NCBI GenBank assembly: GCA_945888995.1
Contig: CAMDBA010000014.1
Location: 1-34,344 of the forward strand
DNA: 34,344 nt
Origin: a bacterium UBP8_UBA817
Lineage (GTDB): Bacteria > Margulisbacteria > Marinamargulisbacteria > CAMDBA01
Direction of reading: 5' to 3'
A program made the translations under genes and the position numbers. This document shows positions 9,115 to 15,511 of this stretch, one piece after another. Position 1 is the stretch's first letter, and every line of letters starts with the position of its first letter. The notes under the pieces were generated by a model. It saw nothing but the letters and a program-made list of their open reading frames with translations, did no database searches and was not told the DNA's origin.

Positions 9115-10176
9115 ATGACTGTTTCTGATATGCTTTTCCAAGACGATTTTCAAGCCAACCATATGTCCAATGCGGAGATTATTAACAACCGCCGCGTTAT
9201 CAATGGCTACGACGATGGGTTGATGCAAGCGTCTCCGCTTAAGCACCCCTGGGCACGCGATATTTTCAAAAAAATGCAAAAGAATAACTGGGTCGCGGAA
9301 GAAGTTTCATTTCAACGGGACTACGAACAATGGATTAATAACGAACTGACCGAAAACGAAAAAACCGCTTTCGAACGCGCGCTTGCTTTTGCTTCCAACC
9401 TCGACGGATTATTAACCAAAACATTAAGCGAATTAATTAAGCCGCACATCACCAGCCCTGAAGTGTCACTCGCGATTTCAAGACAAGTCTACGAAGAAGC
9501 GCTTCATGTGGATAGCTATTCTTGTATGATCGAAGCATTGGGCTTTAACGCCGAAAAAATCTACGGTCTCTACCGGACAGACAAAAAGCTATACTACAAA
9601 AACAAACAGGTCCTTTCAGCCGCCGCTAAAATCGCTACACCGAACTTCAAAACCGGCACCCCTGAGACCGACCAGCTTTTCCTTGAAGCATGTATCACAA
9701 ACCTGATCTTCGAAGGCATTTTCTTCTACAGCGCCTTTATTATTTTCTACGTTCTCGGACGCCATAACAAGATGCCAGGAAGCCGTGAAATGATTCAATT
9801 TATCAACCGTGACGAAGACCTTCACGTCTCTCTTTTCGTCAACATCGTCAACACCATCAAAGAAGAGCAACCCGAGCTCTGGAACGACCAGGTCAAACGG
9901 ACCTATTCCGAAAGCATTAAAGCCGCCGTCGAAATGGAATACGATTGGGGCCGCTCTTGCATCAATGACGGCATCCTAGGTCTTACCCCTATTAACTTAA
10001 AAGAATATCTCGAATTTATTGGTGATATGAGACTGACCGCACTTGGACTACCTAAAATCTGGAACAGCCAGAACCCCTTCCCTTGGATCGACGAAATGAC
10101 ACAAGGCAACATGATCGAAGTCAATTTCTTCGAAGGTAAAGTGAAGGAATATCAGACAGGAACCCTTCAGTGGTAA
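9115..10176 (+). CDS. nrdB: Class I ribonucleotide reductase beta subunit (radical-generating)
   Basis: Houses the di-metal site and radical that start each NrdA turnover. By alignment to known R2 proteins the metal ligands are Asp97, Glu128, His131, Glu200, Glu234 and His237. Tyr135 sits four residues after His131, where E. coli has Tyr122. The overall sequence (FEGIFFYSAF, NPFPWIDE, C-terminal tail ending near YQTGTLQW) recalls the Chlamydia R2, which has Phe at this position. This one keeps the tyrosine, so a tyrosyl radical (class Ia-type) is the best reading. The 353 residues are typical. AAGGAG precedes the ATG. A 32-bp perfect palindrome starts 6 nt after the stop. Confidence 0.96.
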   Translation: MTVSDMLFQDDFQANHMSNAEIINNRRVINGYDDGLMQASPLKHPWARDIFKKMQKNNWVAEEVSFQRDYEQWINNELTENEKTAFERALAFASNLDGLLTKTLSELIKPHITSPEVSLAISRQVYEEALHVDSYSCMIEALGFNAEKIYGLYRTDKKLYYKNKQVLSAAAKIATPNFKTGTPETDQLFLEACITNLIFEGIFFYSAFIIFYVLGRHNKMPGSREMIQFINRDEDLHVSLFVNIVNTIKEEQPELWNDQVKRTYSESIKAAVEMEYDWGRSCINDGILGLTPINLKEYLEFIGDMRLTALGLPKIWNSQNPFPWIDEMTQGNMIEVNFFEGKVKEYQTGTLQW

Positions 10177-10181
10177 GTTCC

Positions 10182-10213
10182 GTCCCCAGAAAAAACATGT
10201 TTTTTCTGGGGAC
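10182..10213. terminator. Perfect 32-bp palindrome between nrdB and folM (likely terminator)
   Basis: The left arm is GTCCCCAGAAAAAACA (10182-10197); the right arm (10198-10213) is its exact reverse complement, with no spacer. As RNA it would fold into a 14-bp stem with a CATG loop on either strand. It has a GC-rich base and an A/T upper half, but no U-tract follows on the plus strand, so it is not a textbook intrinsic terminator. It ends 13 nt before the folM start, which has no evident Shine-Dalgarno. Confidence 0.6.
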
Positions 10214-10226
10214 CCCAATACAATAA

Positions 10227-10949
10227 ATGGAAAATTATCCCAAAGCCGCGGCCCTCATCACCGGCGGTGCCACCCGAATCGGAAAAGCGTTTGCCTTGGC
10301 TCTAGCTCACGCGGGCTACGATATTGCACTTCATTACAACACCTCTGCCGAGGCGGCCATTCATGTCCGACAAGAAATCAAGTCATTAGGTGTGGATTGC
10401 GATATTTTTCAGGCCGACTTAAGCACCACCAGCGACGTCAAAAACCTCTTTGTGCAAGTACAGGACCGGTTTTCGACTCTCTCTCTCCTGATTAATTCCG
10501 CCTCGATTTTTGAACCCGGCACGCTGGATGACACGACCGAAGATCTCTTTGACCGACATATTTCAGTCAATATGAAAGCCCCGTTTTTCCTGACACAGGC
10601 ATTTGCTAAAACCGTCGAAGCAGGACACATCATCAATATTACCGATGCTATGCATACACATCTGCTTGCCTCTCATTTAATTTATAGCCTCACCAAAAAA
10701 TCGCTCACTGATTTCACTTTACTTATGGCCGCCGACCTTGCCCCGAAGATCCGCGTAAATGCCATCGCGCCCGGATGGATTCTGCCGCCAAGCTCAGATT
10801 TATTCGGCGATAGGGATGCCATTCGCAAAACCGTTCCGCTGCAAACCCAGGGAAGTCTGGACGATATGACCCGGGCCCTGTTATTTTTAGTCAACAATTC
10901 CTATGTTACAGGTCAGATACTCTATATCGACGGAGGACGACATCTATGA
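10227..10949 (+). CDS. folM: SDR-family pteridine reductase, FolM/PTR1-like
   Basis: Likely an NADPH-dependent dihydropteridine or dihydromonapterin reductase. The nucleotide-binding motif is TGGATRIG, the TGxxxRxG form typical of FolM and PTR1 rather than the classical SDR TGxxxGxG. The catalytic Tyr153 and Lys157 (YSLTK) are present. The usual SDR serine is replaced by Asp140, 13 residues before the Tyr, exactly as in PTR1 and E. coli FolM. The C-terminus YVTGQILYIDGGRHL closely resembles that of FolM. The 240 residues fit. It overlaps folB by 4 nt, placing it in a folM-folB-folK operon. A generic SDR role is possible but less likely given the PTR1-type residues and the pterin neighbours. 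Confidence 0.85.
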   Translation: MENYPKAAALITGGATRIGKAFALALAHAGYDIALHYNTSAEAAIHVRQEIKSLGVDCDIFQADLSTTSDVKNLFVQVQDRFSTLSLLINSASIFEPGTLDDTTEDLFDRHISVNMKAPFFLTQAFAKTVEAGHIINITDAMHTHLLASHLIYSLTKKSLTDFTLLMAADLAPKIRVNAIAPGWILPPSSDLFGDRDAIRKTVPLQTQGSLDDMTRALLFLVNNSYVTGQILYIDGGRHL

Positions 10950-11314
10950 GCAGAGATAAAATCTACATCGAAGATTTATTAGTACGGGCCATCCTCGGCA
11001 TCGAACCTCACGAAAGAACAAATCTCCAGGATATCATCGTCAATTTAATCCTATACGTCGATATCAGAAAGGCCGGCATCAGCGATCAGATCGACGATTG
11101 CGTCAATTATCGTAGCATTAAAAAACGCATTTTCAAGCTCGTCGAAGAGTCTCAATTTTTCCTCGTGGAAAAACTCGTGAACGAAATTGCCCGCGTAATC
11201 TTAACCGAATACCCAGTCGAAAAAGTCCAGGTCAGAGTCGATAAACCCGGCGCACTACGATTTGCAAAATCGGTCGGAATCGAAATTGAACGCACCCGAT
11301 CGGACTTTGAATAA
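10946..11314 (+). CDS. folB: Dihydroneopterin aldolase
   Basis: Converts 7,8-dihydroneopterin to 6-hydroxymethyl-7,8-dihydropterin and glycolaldehyde. The 122-residue protein shows the family blocks: DLLVRAILGIEPHER near the N-terminus, CVNYRSIKKRI, the helix VEKLVNEIARVIL with the pterin-anchoring Glu, and VRVDKPGALRFAKSVGIEIER containing the catalytic-type Lys. The fold is a T-fold like PTPS. It overlaps folM by 4 nt (ATGA) and folK by 8 nt, so the three are probably translated together. Confidence 0.93.
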   Translation: MSRDKIYIEDLLVRAILGIEPHERTNLQDIIVNLILYVDIRKAGISDQIDDCVNYRSIKKRIFKLVEESQFFLVEKLVNEIARVILTEYPVEKVQVRVDKPGALRFAKSVGIEIERTRSDFE

Positions 11315-11804
11315 ATCGGTCTTTATTGCGTTAGGCTCTAATATTAACAAGGAAGAAAACCTTGTTAAGGCTATCAGAGCACTATCGGAAGTCTGCAAAG
11401 TAGAGCGCGCATCTTCATTATATGAAACAAAAGCCGTCGGAATGATCTCCGAAACCTTTTATAATGCGGCCATCCTGATCACCACTTCTCTTTCAGCAAA
11501 ACAGTTAAAGTGGGATATTTTACGCCCAATGGAAGCCCGGTTCGGGCGCGTTCGGAATATGCCTAAATTTTCCCCTCGGCCTTTAGACCTGGATATTGTG
11601 CTTTATGACACCGAGATCTTAACATTAGACGACAAGGAGATTCCGGACTCTGACATCGTGTTATATGCCCACATCTCTCATCCCCTAGCCGAAATTGCAC
11701 CGGATTTTTGCCATCCGATTACTAGACAAACCCTAGCCCAAATCGCCCAGGAAAGTCCTAACTCAAACGAAATTATCGGGATTCATCATTATCCACGGGA
11801 ATAA
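11307..11804 (+). CDS. folK: HPPK-family pyrophosphokinase with altered catalytic loop
   Basis: HPPK transfers pyrophosphate from ATP to 6-hydroxymethyl-dihydropterin before folate assembly. Recognisable parts are the N-terminal FIALGSNINKEENL and the metal-binding FSPRPLDLDIVLYD (the two Asp of DLD). I prefer TTG 11307, which gives 165 residues starting just before the family's first strand; an upstream in-frame TTG at 11262 would add 15 residues inside folB. Oddity: the ATP-side loop, normally PHxxxxxRxFVLxPLxEIAP, reads IPDSDIVLYAHISHPLAEIAP. The conserved His and Arg (H115 and R121 in E. coli numbering) are replaced by Asp and Tyr. It ends 13 nt from the convergent MATE gene. Activity as a normal HPPK is therefore uncertain. 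Confidence 0.88.
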   Translation: MNKSVFIALGSNINKEENLVKAIRALSEVCKVERASSLYETKAVGMISETFYNAAILITTSLSAKQLKWDILRPMEARFGRVRNMPKFSPRPLDLDIVLYDTEILTLDDKEIPDSDIVLYAHISHPLAEIAPDFCHPITRQTLAQIAQESPNSNEIIGIHHYPRE

Positions 11805-11817
11805 GAATCGTTATTTA

Positions 11818-13173
11818 CTAACGCTCAACGACGACAAGCCCAGCTTCGTACTTTTTCAAGGCTTGCGCCAACACAATCCAGGCCCCGATCGCAACCCACA
11901 CCGCCACAATCACAAAACTCCACCAAACGCCTAGAAGACCTCCATTGAAATATAGCGCCCAGGTATAGCTGACCAGCATCCCCACAATCATCCGAAACGC
12001 GGTAAACCCAAGCGCGGGAATACTCGTTCCCAACCCTTGCATAACCTTACCGATCGCAAAGGCAAAAGCAAACAGCGGATGCTCCAGAATAACCACCACA
12101 AAAAATCCCAAAACAATACTTTTAATCACAGGATCAGATGTAAAAAAAGTCATGATAAACGGCGATAGCAGAAAAAGCGCCACGCCTAATATAAGCGAAA
12201 TACCACATGCATTCAAAATCACAAAGTATGAAACAGCCCGAAATTTTTTAACTTCTCCCGCCCCTTTTAAAGTTCCCATCAGTGGAACAGCGGCATTGGC
12301 AAGTCCAATCATACACAAAAGGCACAATGCCTCGATCTTCAGCCCGATACTAATCGCCGCCATCGCAGCTACTCCGTAAAATGCCACCAATCGATTCAGA
12401 GTCGCCATAGTGGCGCTGACAATCAGTAATTCCAGAAAAGCGGGCATCCCAATGCGAAACAATTTTTTCAACAAATTCACCTGATAATTTGGCCAGGCAA
12501 GCGGCAACCTGAACTCGCTATCCCGTTTAAAAAAGAGGATATAAATAAAAATCGCACTCCCGATAACACTGGCCAATACCGTCCCGATCGCCGCGCCGAT
12601 TGCATGAAGATGCAGATAAAAAATAAAGAACGGATCCAGAATCGCATTCAAAATCGTGGTTAAAAGCTGAATTTTGACCGGTAACGCCGTATTGCCGGTT
12701 CCTTCCAGAATCGACAGGCAAATATAATTAAAAATAAAGCTGAACACTCCTAAAAAAATCACCCGCTGATAGCCCATTGAGATCTCAAGCACGTGCCCGG
12801 ATGCGCCGGTAACCGCCAATAAATAAGGCGTCCCAACAAACCCGATCACACAGACCAGCGCCGACAAACCCAGCGATACCCAAATGGCTGATCCCGCAAT
12901 CCACTTGGCCCGGCCAACCCGGCCCGCACCCAGATTTTTAGCAACATAGTAGGTAGTCCCGACGCCAAGACCGATCGACACTGCAATAAAAAACAAAAAC
13001 GACGGCAACGCATAATTAAGGGCGGCAACATAATCCTCACCCAACCGCGTCATATAAAAAACGCCAATAATATTATAAAACGCCAACACCAACTCATTCA
13101 AAATCAGCGGAATCGCCAACCGATACAAGCTCTTAAACGGCGATCGAAGAATAGCCTCAGTCCCTAACATCAA
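11818..13173 (-). CDS. MATE-family multidrug/metabolite efflux transporter
   Basis: A 451-residue polytopic membrane protein with about 12 hydrophobic helices in two similar halves, as in MATE (NorM/DinF-type) Na+- or H+-coupled exporters. The N-terminus (PFKSLYRLAIPLILNELVLA) and the pattern of small residues in helices 1 and 7 fit the family. An AAAGGT Shine-Dalgarno-like sequence precedes the ATG. It is the last gene of bcp-folE-PTPS-MATE, 7 nt after the PTPS-like gene. The substrate cannot be read from the sequence; its position suggests a pterin-related compound, which is inference only. Confidence 0.9.
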   Translation of the reverse strand: MMLGTEAILRSPFKSLYRLAIPLILNELVLAFYNIIGVFYMTRLGEDYVAALNYALPSFLFFIAVSIGLGVGTTYYVAKNLGAGRVGRAKWIAGSAIWVSLGLSALVCVIGFVGTPYLLAVTGASGHVLEISMGYQRVIFLGVFSFIFNYICLSILEGTGNTALPVKIQLLTTILNAILDPFFIFYLHLHAIGAAIGTVLASVIGSAIFIYILFFKRDSEFRLPLAWPNYQVNLLKKLFRIGMPAFLELLIVSATMATLNRLVAFYGVAAMAAISIGLKIEALCLLCMIGLANAAVPLMGTLKGAGEVKKFRAVSYFVILNACGISLILGVALFLLSPFIMTFFTSDPVIKSIVLGFFVVVILEHPLFAFAFAIGKVMQGLGTSIPALGFTAFRMIVGMLVSYTWALYFNGGLLGVWWSFVIVAVWVAIGAWIVLAQALKKYEAGLVVVER

Positions 13174-13180
13174 TCAACCT

Positions 13181-14293
13181 TTATAACGTGCGAAGAGTGA
13201 AACGATTATTAGTAGTTTCCCACAAGCGCAGTCGACGCAACTTCAAATGAGTATGATCACCGAAAAGCGTCCATAAGTACAGGTTAAACGCTTCACAAGT
13301 CGCCGGTGTTCCTTTTAAAATCGTCTGATCCAAAATCCGGCCCTGAACAGATGAAAGCCGGGTCAAAACATACTCTCTGAAATCTCTCAGAATATCTTCG
13401 GAAATCTGAACAGTCTCAACAGTCGGCTCCACCATAAACTGATGACCATGATAGCGATGACATTTTCCAAATTTGAGCTGATTCTCATAAACCGAATGGG
13501 CAGGATCAAACAGCCGATGTGTCGCCGAGAAGACCTCGCGAATGCCCATATTAAATCGGTCGCCATCCCATTCAATGACACTGGAATCCGATAGGGTAAA
13601 TTTAAGTCGAACCGGTGACCAACGTTTTTGCAAAAAAGACCAGAGTCGAAGTACCGTCTCCTGGGATCCGCGCATCGGAAAATCGGTTTCAAAATTTTCC
13701 CGCAGCCCCATTTCAATCTCCGGCCACACCATAGCCTCGGGTACAATCATACCGGTTTCCGGATCAGGAGCGCCATCCATCGTCACACGGACCTGAAAAA
13801 ATCCGATCTTATCTTTCGCAAGCAAAAGTGGAAACGGGCCAAACCATCGATGCCGCTCCACTCTTCCGGAAACATACGCGGTCGCTTCGCTTCCAGGCGC
13901 GTCCGTCAAATGGCACACCACTGGTTTAACCGCATCGTGGTCAAACAATTCCCGGGCCTGAGCCAGCATCCAAATCGCTACATTCTCAGGAGTGGGTTGA
14001 ATTTCGGATTGAGAAAACGGGACTGTATCTGCATTCAAATAGTGGTGATCATACCGGGTAAGCAGCGTTTCTCGTAGTCGTTCTTTGATTAACGACAACT
14101 CTCGAATCATCCCTGTTGCCGGATCTACCGGTCCTTCAAACGCAAAATAAACGATATAATTCCGGCCTTCGCCTAGCTCCGCAGTCGACTCAGCGCCAAA
14201 GACACGACTATTTTGCTCAAGCGTCCACTTGGGATTAAAGTACCGTCTCGCAACAGAGCATTCAAACCGTTTACTAAGCGTTAAATAGGGCAT
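13181..14293 (-). CDS. Three-unit PTPS/QueD-like (T-fold) protein, probable pterin synthase
   Basis: PTPS/QueD enzymes act on dihydroneopterin triphosphate made by FolE. This 370-residue chain appears to hold three PTPS-like units, where a normal enzyme is one unit of 120-150 residues. Unit 1 (about 5-143) keeps DPATGM, DHHYLN (Asp82, His83) and PTPEN, but the Zn-ligand positions are Arg16, Glu42 and Arg44. Unit 2 (about 148-245) keeps DPETGMI (177-183) and the terminal strand pattern and little else. Unit 3 (about 250-370) keeps SATHR (His259), Cys278, the HGH at 282-284 and Glu359 (LWET), but its LDH motif is LDQ (Gln323). In known PTPS the Cys and the Asp-His pair come from different subunits, so one composite site between units 1 and 3 is plausible. 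It starts 7 nt after folE. Confidence 0.8.
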   Translation of the reverse strand: MPYLTLSKRFECSVARRYFNPKWTLEQNSRVFGAESTAELGEGRNYIVYFAFEGPVDPATGMIRELSLIKERLRETLLTRYDHHYLNADTVPFSQSEIQPTPENVAIWMLAQARELFDHDAVKPVVCHLTDAPGSEATAYVSGRVERHRWFGPFPLLLAKDKIGFFQVRVTMDGAPDPETGMIVPEAMVWPEIEMGLRENFETDFPMRGSQETVLRLWSFLQKRWSPVRLKFTLSDSSVIEWDGDRFNMGIREVFSATHRLFDPAHSVYENQLKFGKCHRYHGHQFMVEPTVETVQISEDILRDFREYVLTRLSSVQGRILDQTILKGTPATCEAFNLYLWTLFGDHTHLKLRRLRLWETTNNRFTLRTL

Positions 14294-14300
14294 TACGAGG

Positions 14301-14849
14301 TTATTTTAATAAACTCAAAAATTCAGTTCGGGTCGAATTATTATGTCGAAAAATACCTAACATACAAGACGTTGTCATAATCGAATTCTGCTTCTCGACA
14401 CCCCGCATCAACATACAAAGATGCTTCGCTTCGATCACAACACCGACTCCTTTAGCACCTGTAGCCGCCATCATCGCTTCGGCAATCTGGGTAGTCATAT
14501 TTTCCTGAATTTGGAGCCGCCGAGCAAAAACCTCGATCACCCGCGCCACTTTTGAAAGGCCTAAAACCTTGCCGTTCGGCAAATAGGCCACATGGCATTT
14601 CCCAAAAAAAGGCAGTAAATGATGCTCGCACAGCGAATAAAACTCAATATCTTTTACAATCACCATTTCATCCATATCGGACTTAAAAACCGCGCCGTTG
14701 ATGACGGCTTCAACACTTTCCTGATAGCCCTTTGTTAAAAAACGCAAGGCTTTAGCCGCCCGCTTCGGCGTATCCAAAAGTCCTTCCCGGTCGGAGTCCT
14801 CACCGATTCCACCTAGAATCGATTTATAATAGCCTTCTAGCTCATCCAT
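14301..14849 (-). CDS. folE: GTP cyclohydrolase I
   Basis: Converts GTP to 7,8-dihydroneopterin triphosphate, the entry to folate, biopterin and queuosine pathways. Zn-binding residues are visible in [10 protein letters not shown] (Cys, His) and [10 protein letters not shown] (Cys). [11 protein letters not shown] and the pterin-site block [21 protein letters not shown] are also present. The 182 residues fit the type IA enzyme. AAAGGA precedes the ATG. It sits between bcp and the PTPS-like gene in a minus-strand operon, which argues that its product feeds that enzyme. Confidence 0.96.
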   Translation of the reverse strand: MDELEGYYKSILGGIGEDSDREGLLDTPKRAAKALRFLTKGYQESVEAVINGAVFKSDMDEMVIVKDIEFYSLCEHHLLPFFGKCHVAYLPNGKVLGLSKVARVIEVFARRLQIQENMTTQIAEAMMAATGAKGVGVVIEAKHLCMLMRGVEKQNSIMTTSCMLGIFRHNNSTRTEFLSLLK

Positions 14850-14872
14850 CGTGATTCCTTTCTATTGCCCGC

Positions 14873-15334
14873 TTATGCCCGTGAACAAACGCCCAATACA
14901 GCTTGGGTATGACCCTCAACTTTAACATTTTTCCAGACGTTTTCGATCACGCCTTTTTCATCAATGAGAAAGGTACTACGGAGCACACCCATGTATTTTT
15001 TTCCGTAATTCGATTTTTCTTGCCACACACCATACGACTCTAAAACGCCGCCGGTCGGATCACTAAGTAAATAAACTTTCAGATCATATTTTTGGATAAA
15101 TTTGAGATGAGATTCCGGTGAATCCTTTGAGACACCGATAACGACCGTATTATTGTCCGAAAACTCAGACAACAGTTCCGAAAACCCAATGGCTTCTTTC
15201 GTACATCCGGGAGTATCGTCTTTAGGATAGAAATACAGCACCACTTTTTTGCCTAAAAAATCATGAAGACTGATTGCATTTTGATTCGCATCTAACAGTT
15301 CAAAATTGGGAGCGCTTTGTTCTTTTTCCAGCAT
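14873..15334 (-). CDS. bcp: Thioredoxin-dependent peroxiredoxin, Bcp/PrxQ family
   Basis: Reduces hydrogen peroxide and organic peroxides in the cytoplasm. The 153-residue protein carries the Prx core with YFYPKDDTPGCTKEA, where Cys44 is the peroxidatic cysteine, and the fold-typical RSTFLIDEKG. Many Bcp proteins have a resolving cysteine five residues later (TPGCTxxAC); here that position is Ile49. The only other cysteine is Cys150 near the C-terminus. It is thus either a 1-Cys type or uses an unusual resolving partner. GAGGTGA precedes the ATG. It is the first gene of the operon with folE, possibly protecting oxidation-prone reduced pterins (inference). Confidence 0.92.
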   Translation of the reverse strand: MLEKEQSAPNFELLDANQNAISLHDFLGKKVVLYFYPKDDTPGCTKEAIGFSELLSEFSDNNTVVIGVSKDSPESHLKFIQKYDLKVYLLSDPTGGVLESYGVWQEKSNYGKKYMGVLRSTFLIDEKGVIENVWKNVKVEGHTQAVLGVCSRA

Positions 15335-15365
15335 AGGTCACCTCGTTATTTTTTATTACACCGTA

Positions 15366-15394
15366 ATCGTACCGATATCCCCCTACTCTGGCAA
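15366..15394 (-). promoter_or_regulatory. Candidate sigma70-type promoter for bcp-folE-PTPS-MATE
   Basis: Read on the minus strand, TTGCCA (15394-15389) is followed after exactly 17 nt by TACGAT (15371-15366). This lies about 30 nt upstream of the bcp start at 15334. Spacing and position are good and the -10 match is moderate. Confidence 0.5.
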
Positions 15395-15436
15395 TAAGAC
15401 TCTCTAAGAAAAACACATTTTTGCAGGGAGTCCAAC

Positions 15437-15465
15437 ATGACAAATTAGTTAATCTAAGATAGTAT
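15437..15465 (+). promoter_or_regulatory. Candidate sigma70-type promoter for aspS
   Basis: ATGACA (15437-15442) and TAGTAT (15460-15465) are separated by 17 nt, about 45 nt before the aspS ATG. The blocks GACAAATTAG and ATAGTATTT within it recur at 5949-5974 upstream of nrdA with a spacer 3 nt shorter. Confidence 0.45.
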
Positions 15466-15511
15466 TTAGCCTCATTATCATCATAAAAATAAGGTAGGAA
15501 TTTAGGCGATC

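Noticed and set aside
9115-10176. Class Ic (Phe, Mn/Fe) assignment for NrdB
   Set aside because: A tyrosine is present four residues after the first ligand His and the first ligand is Asp, so a tyrosyl class is favoured.
13628-14077. 149-residue plus-strand frame opposite the PTPS-like gene
   Set aside because: Low-complexity shadow without ribosome-binding site or family features.
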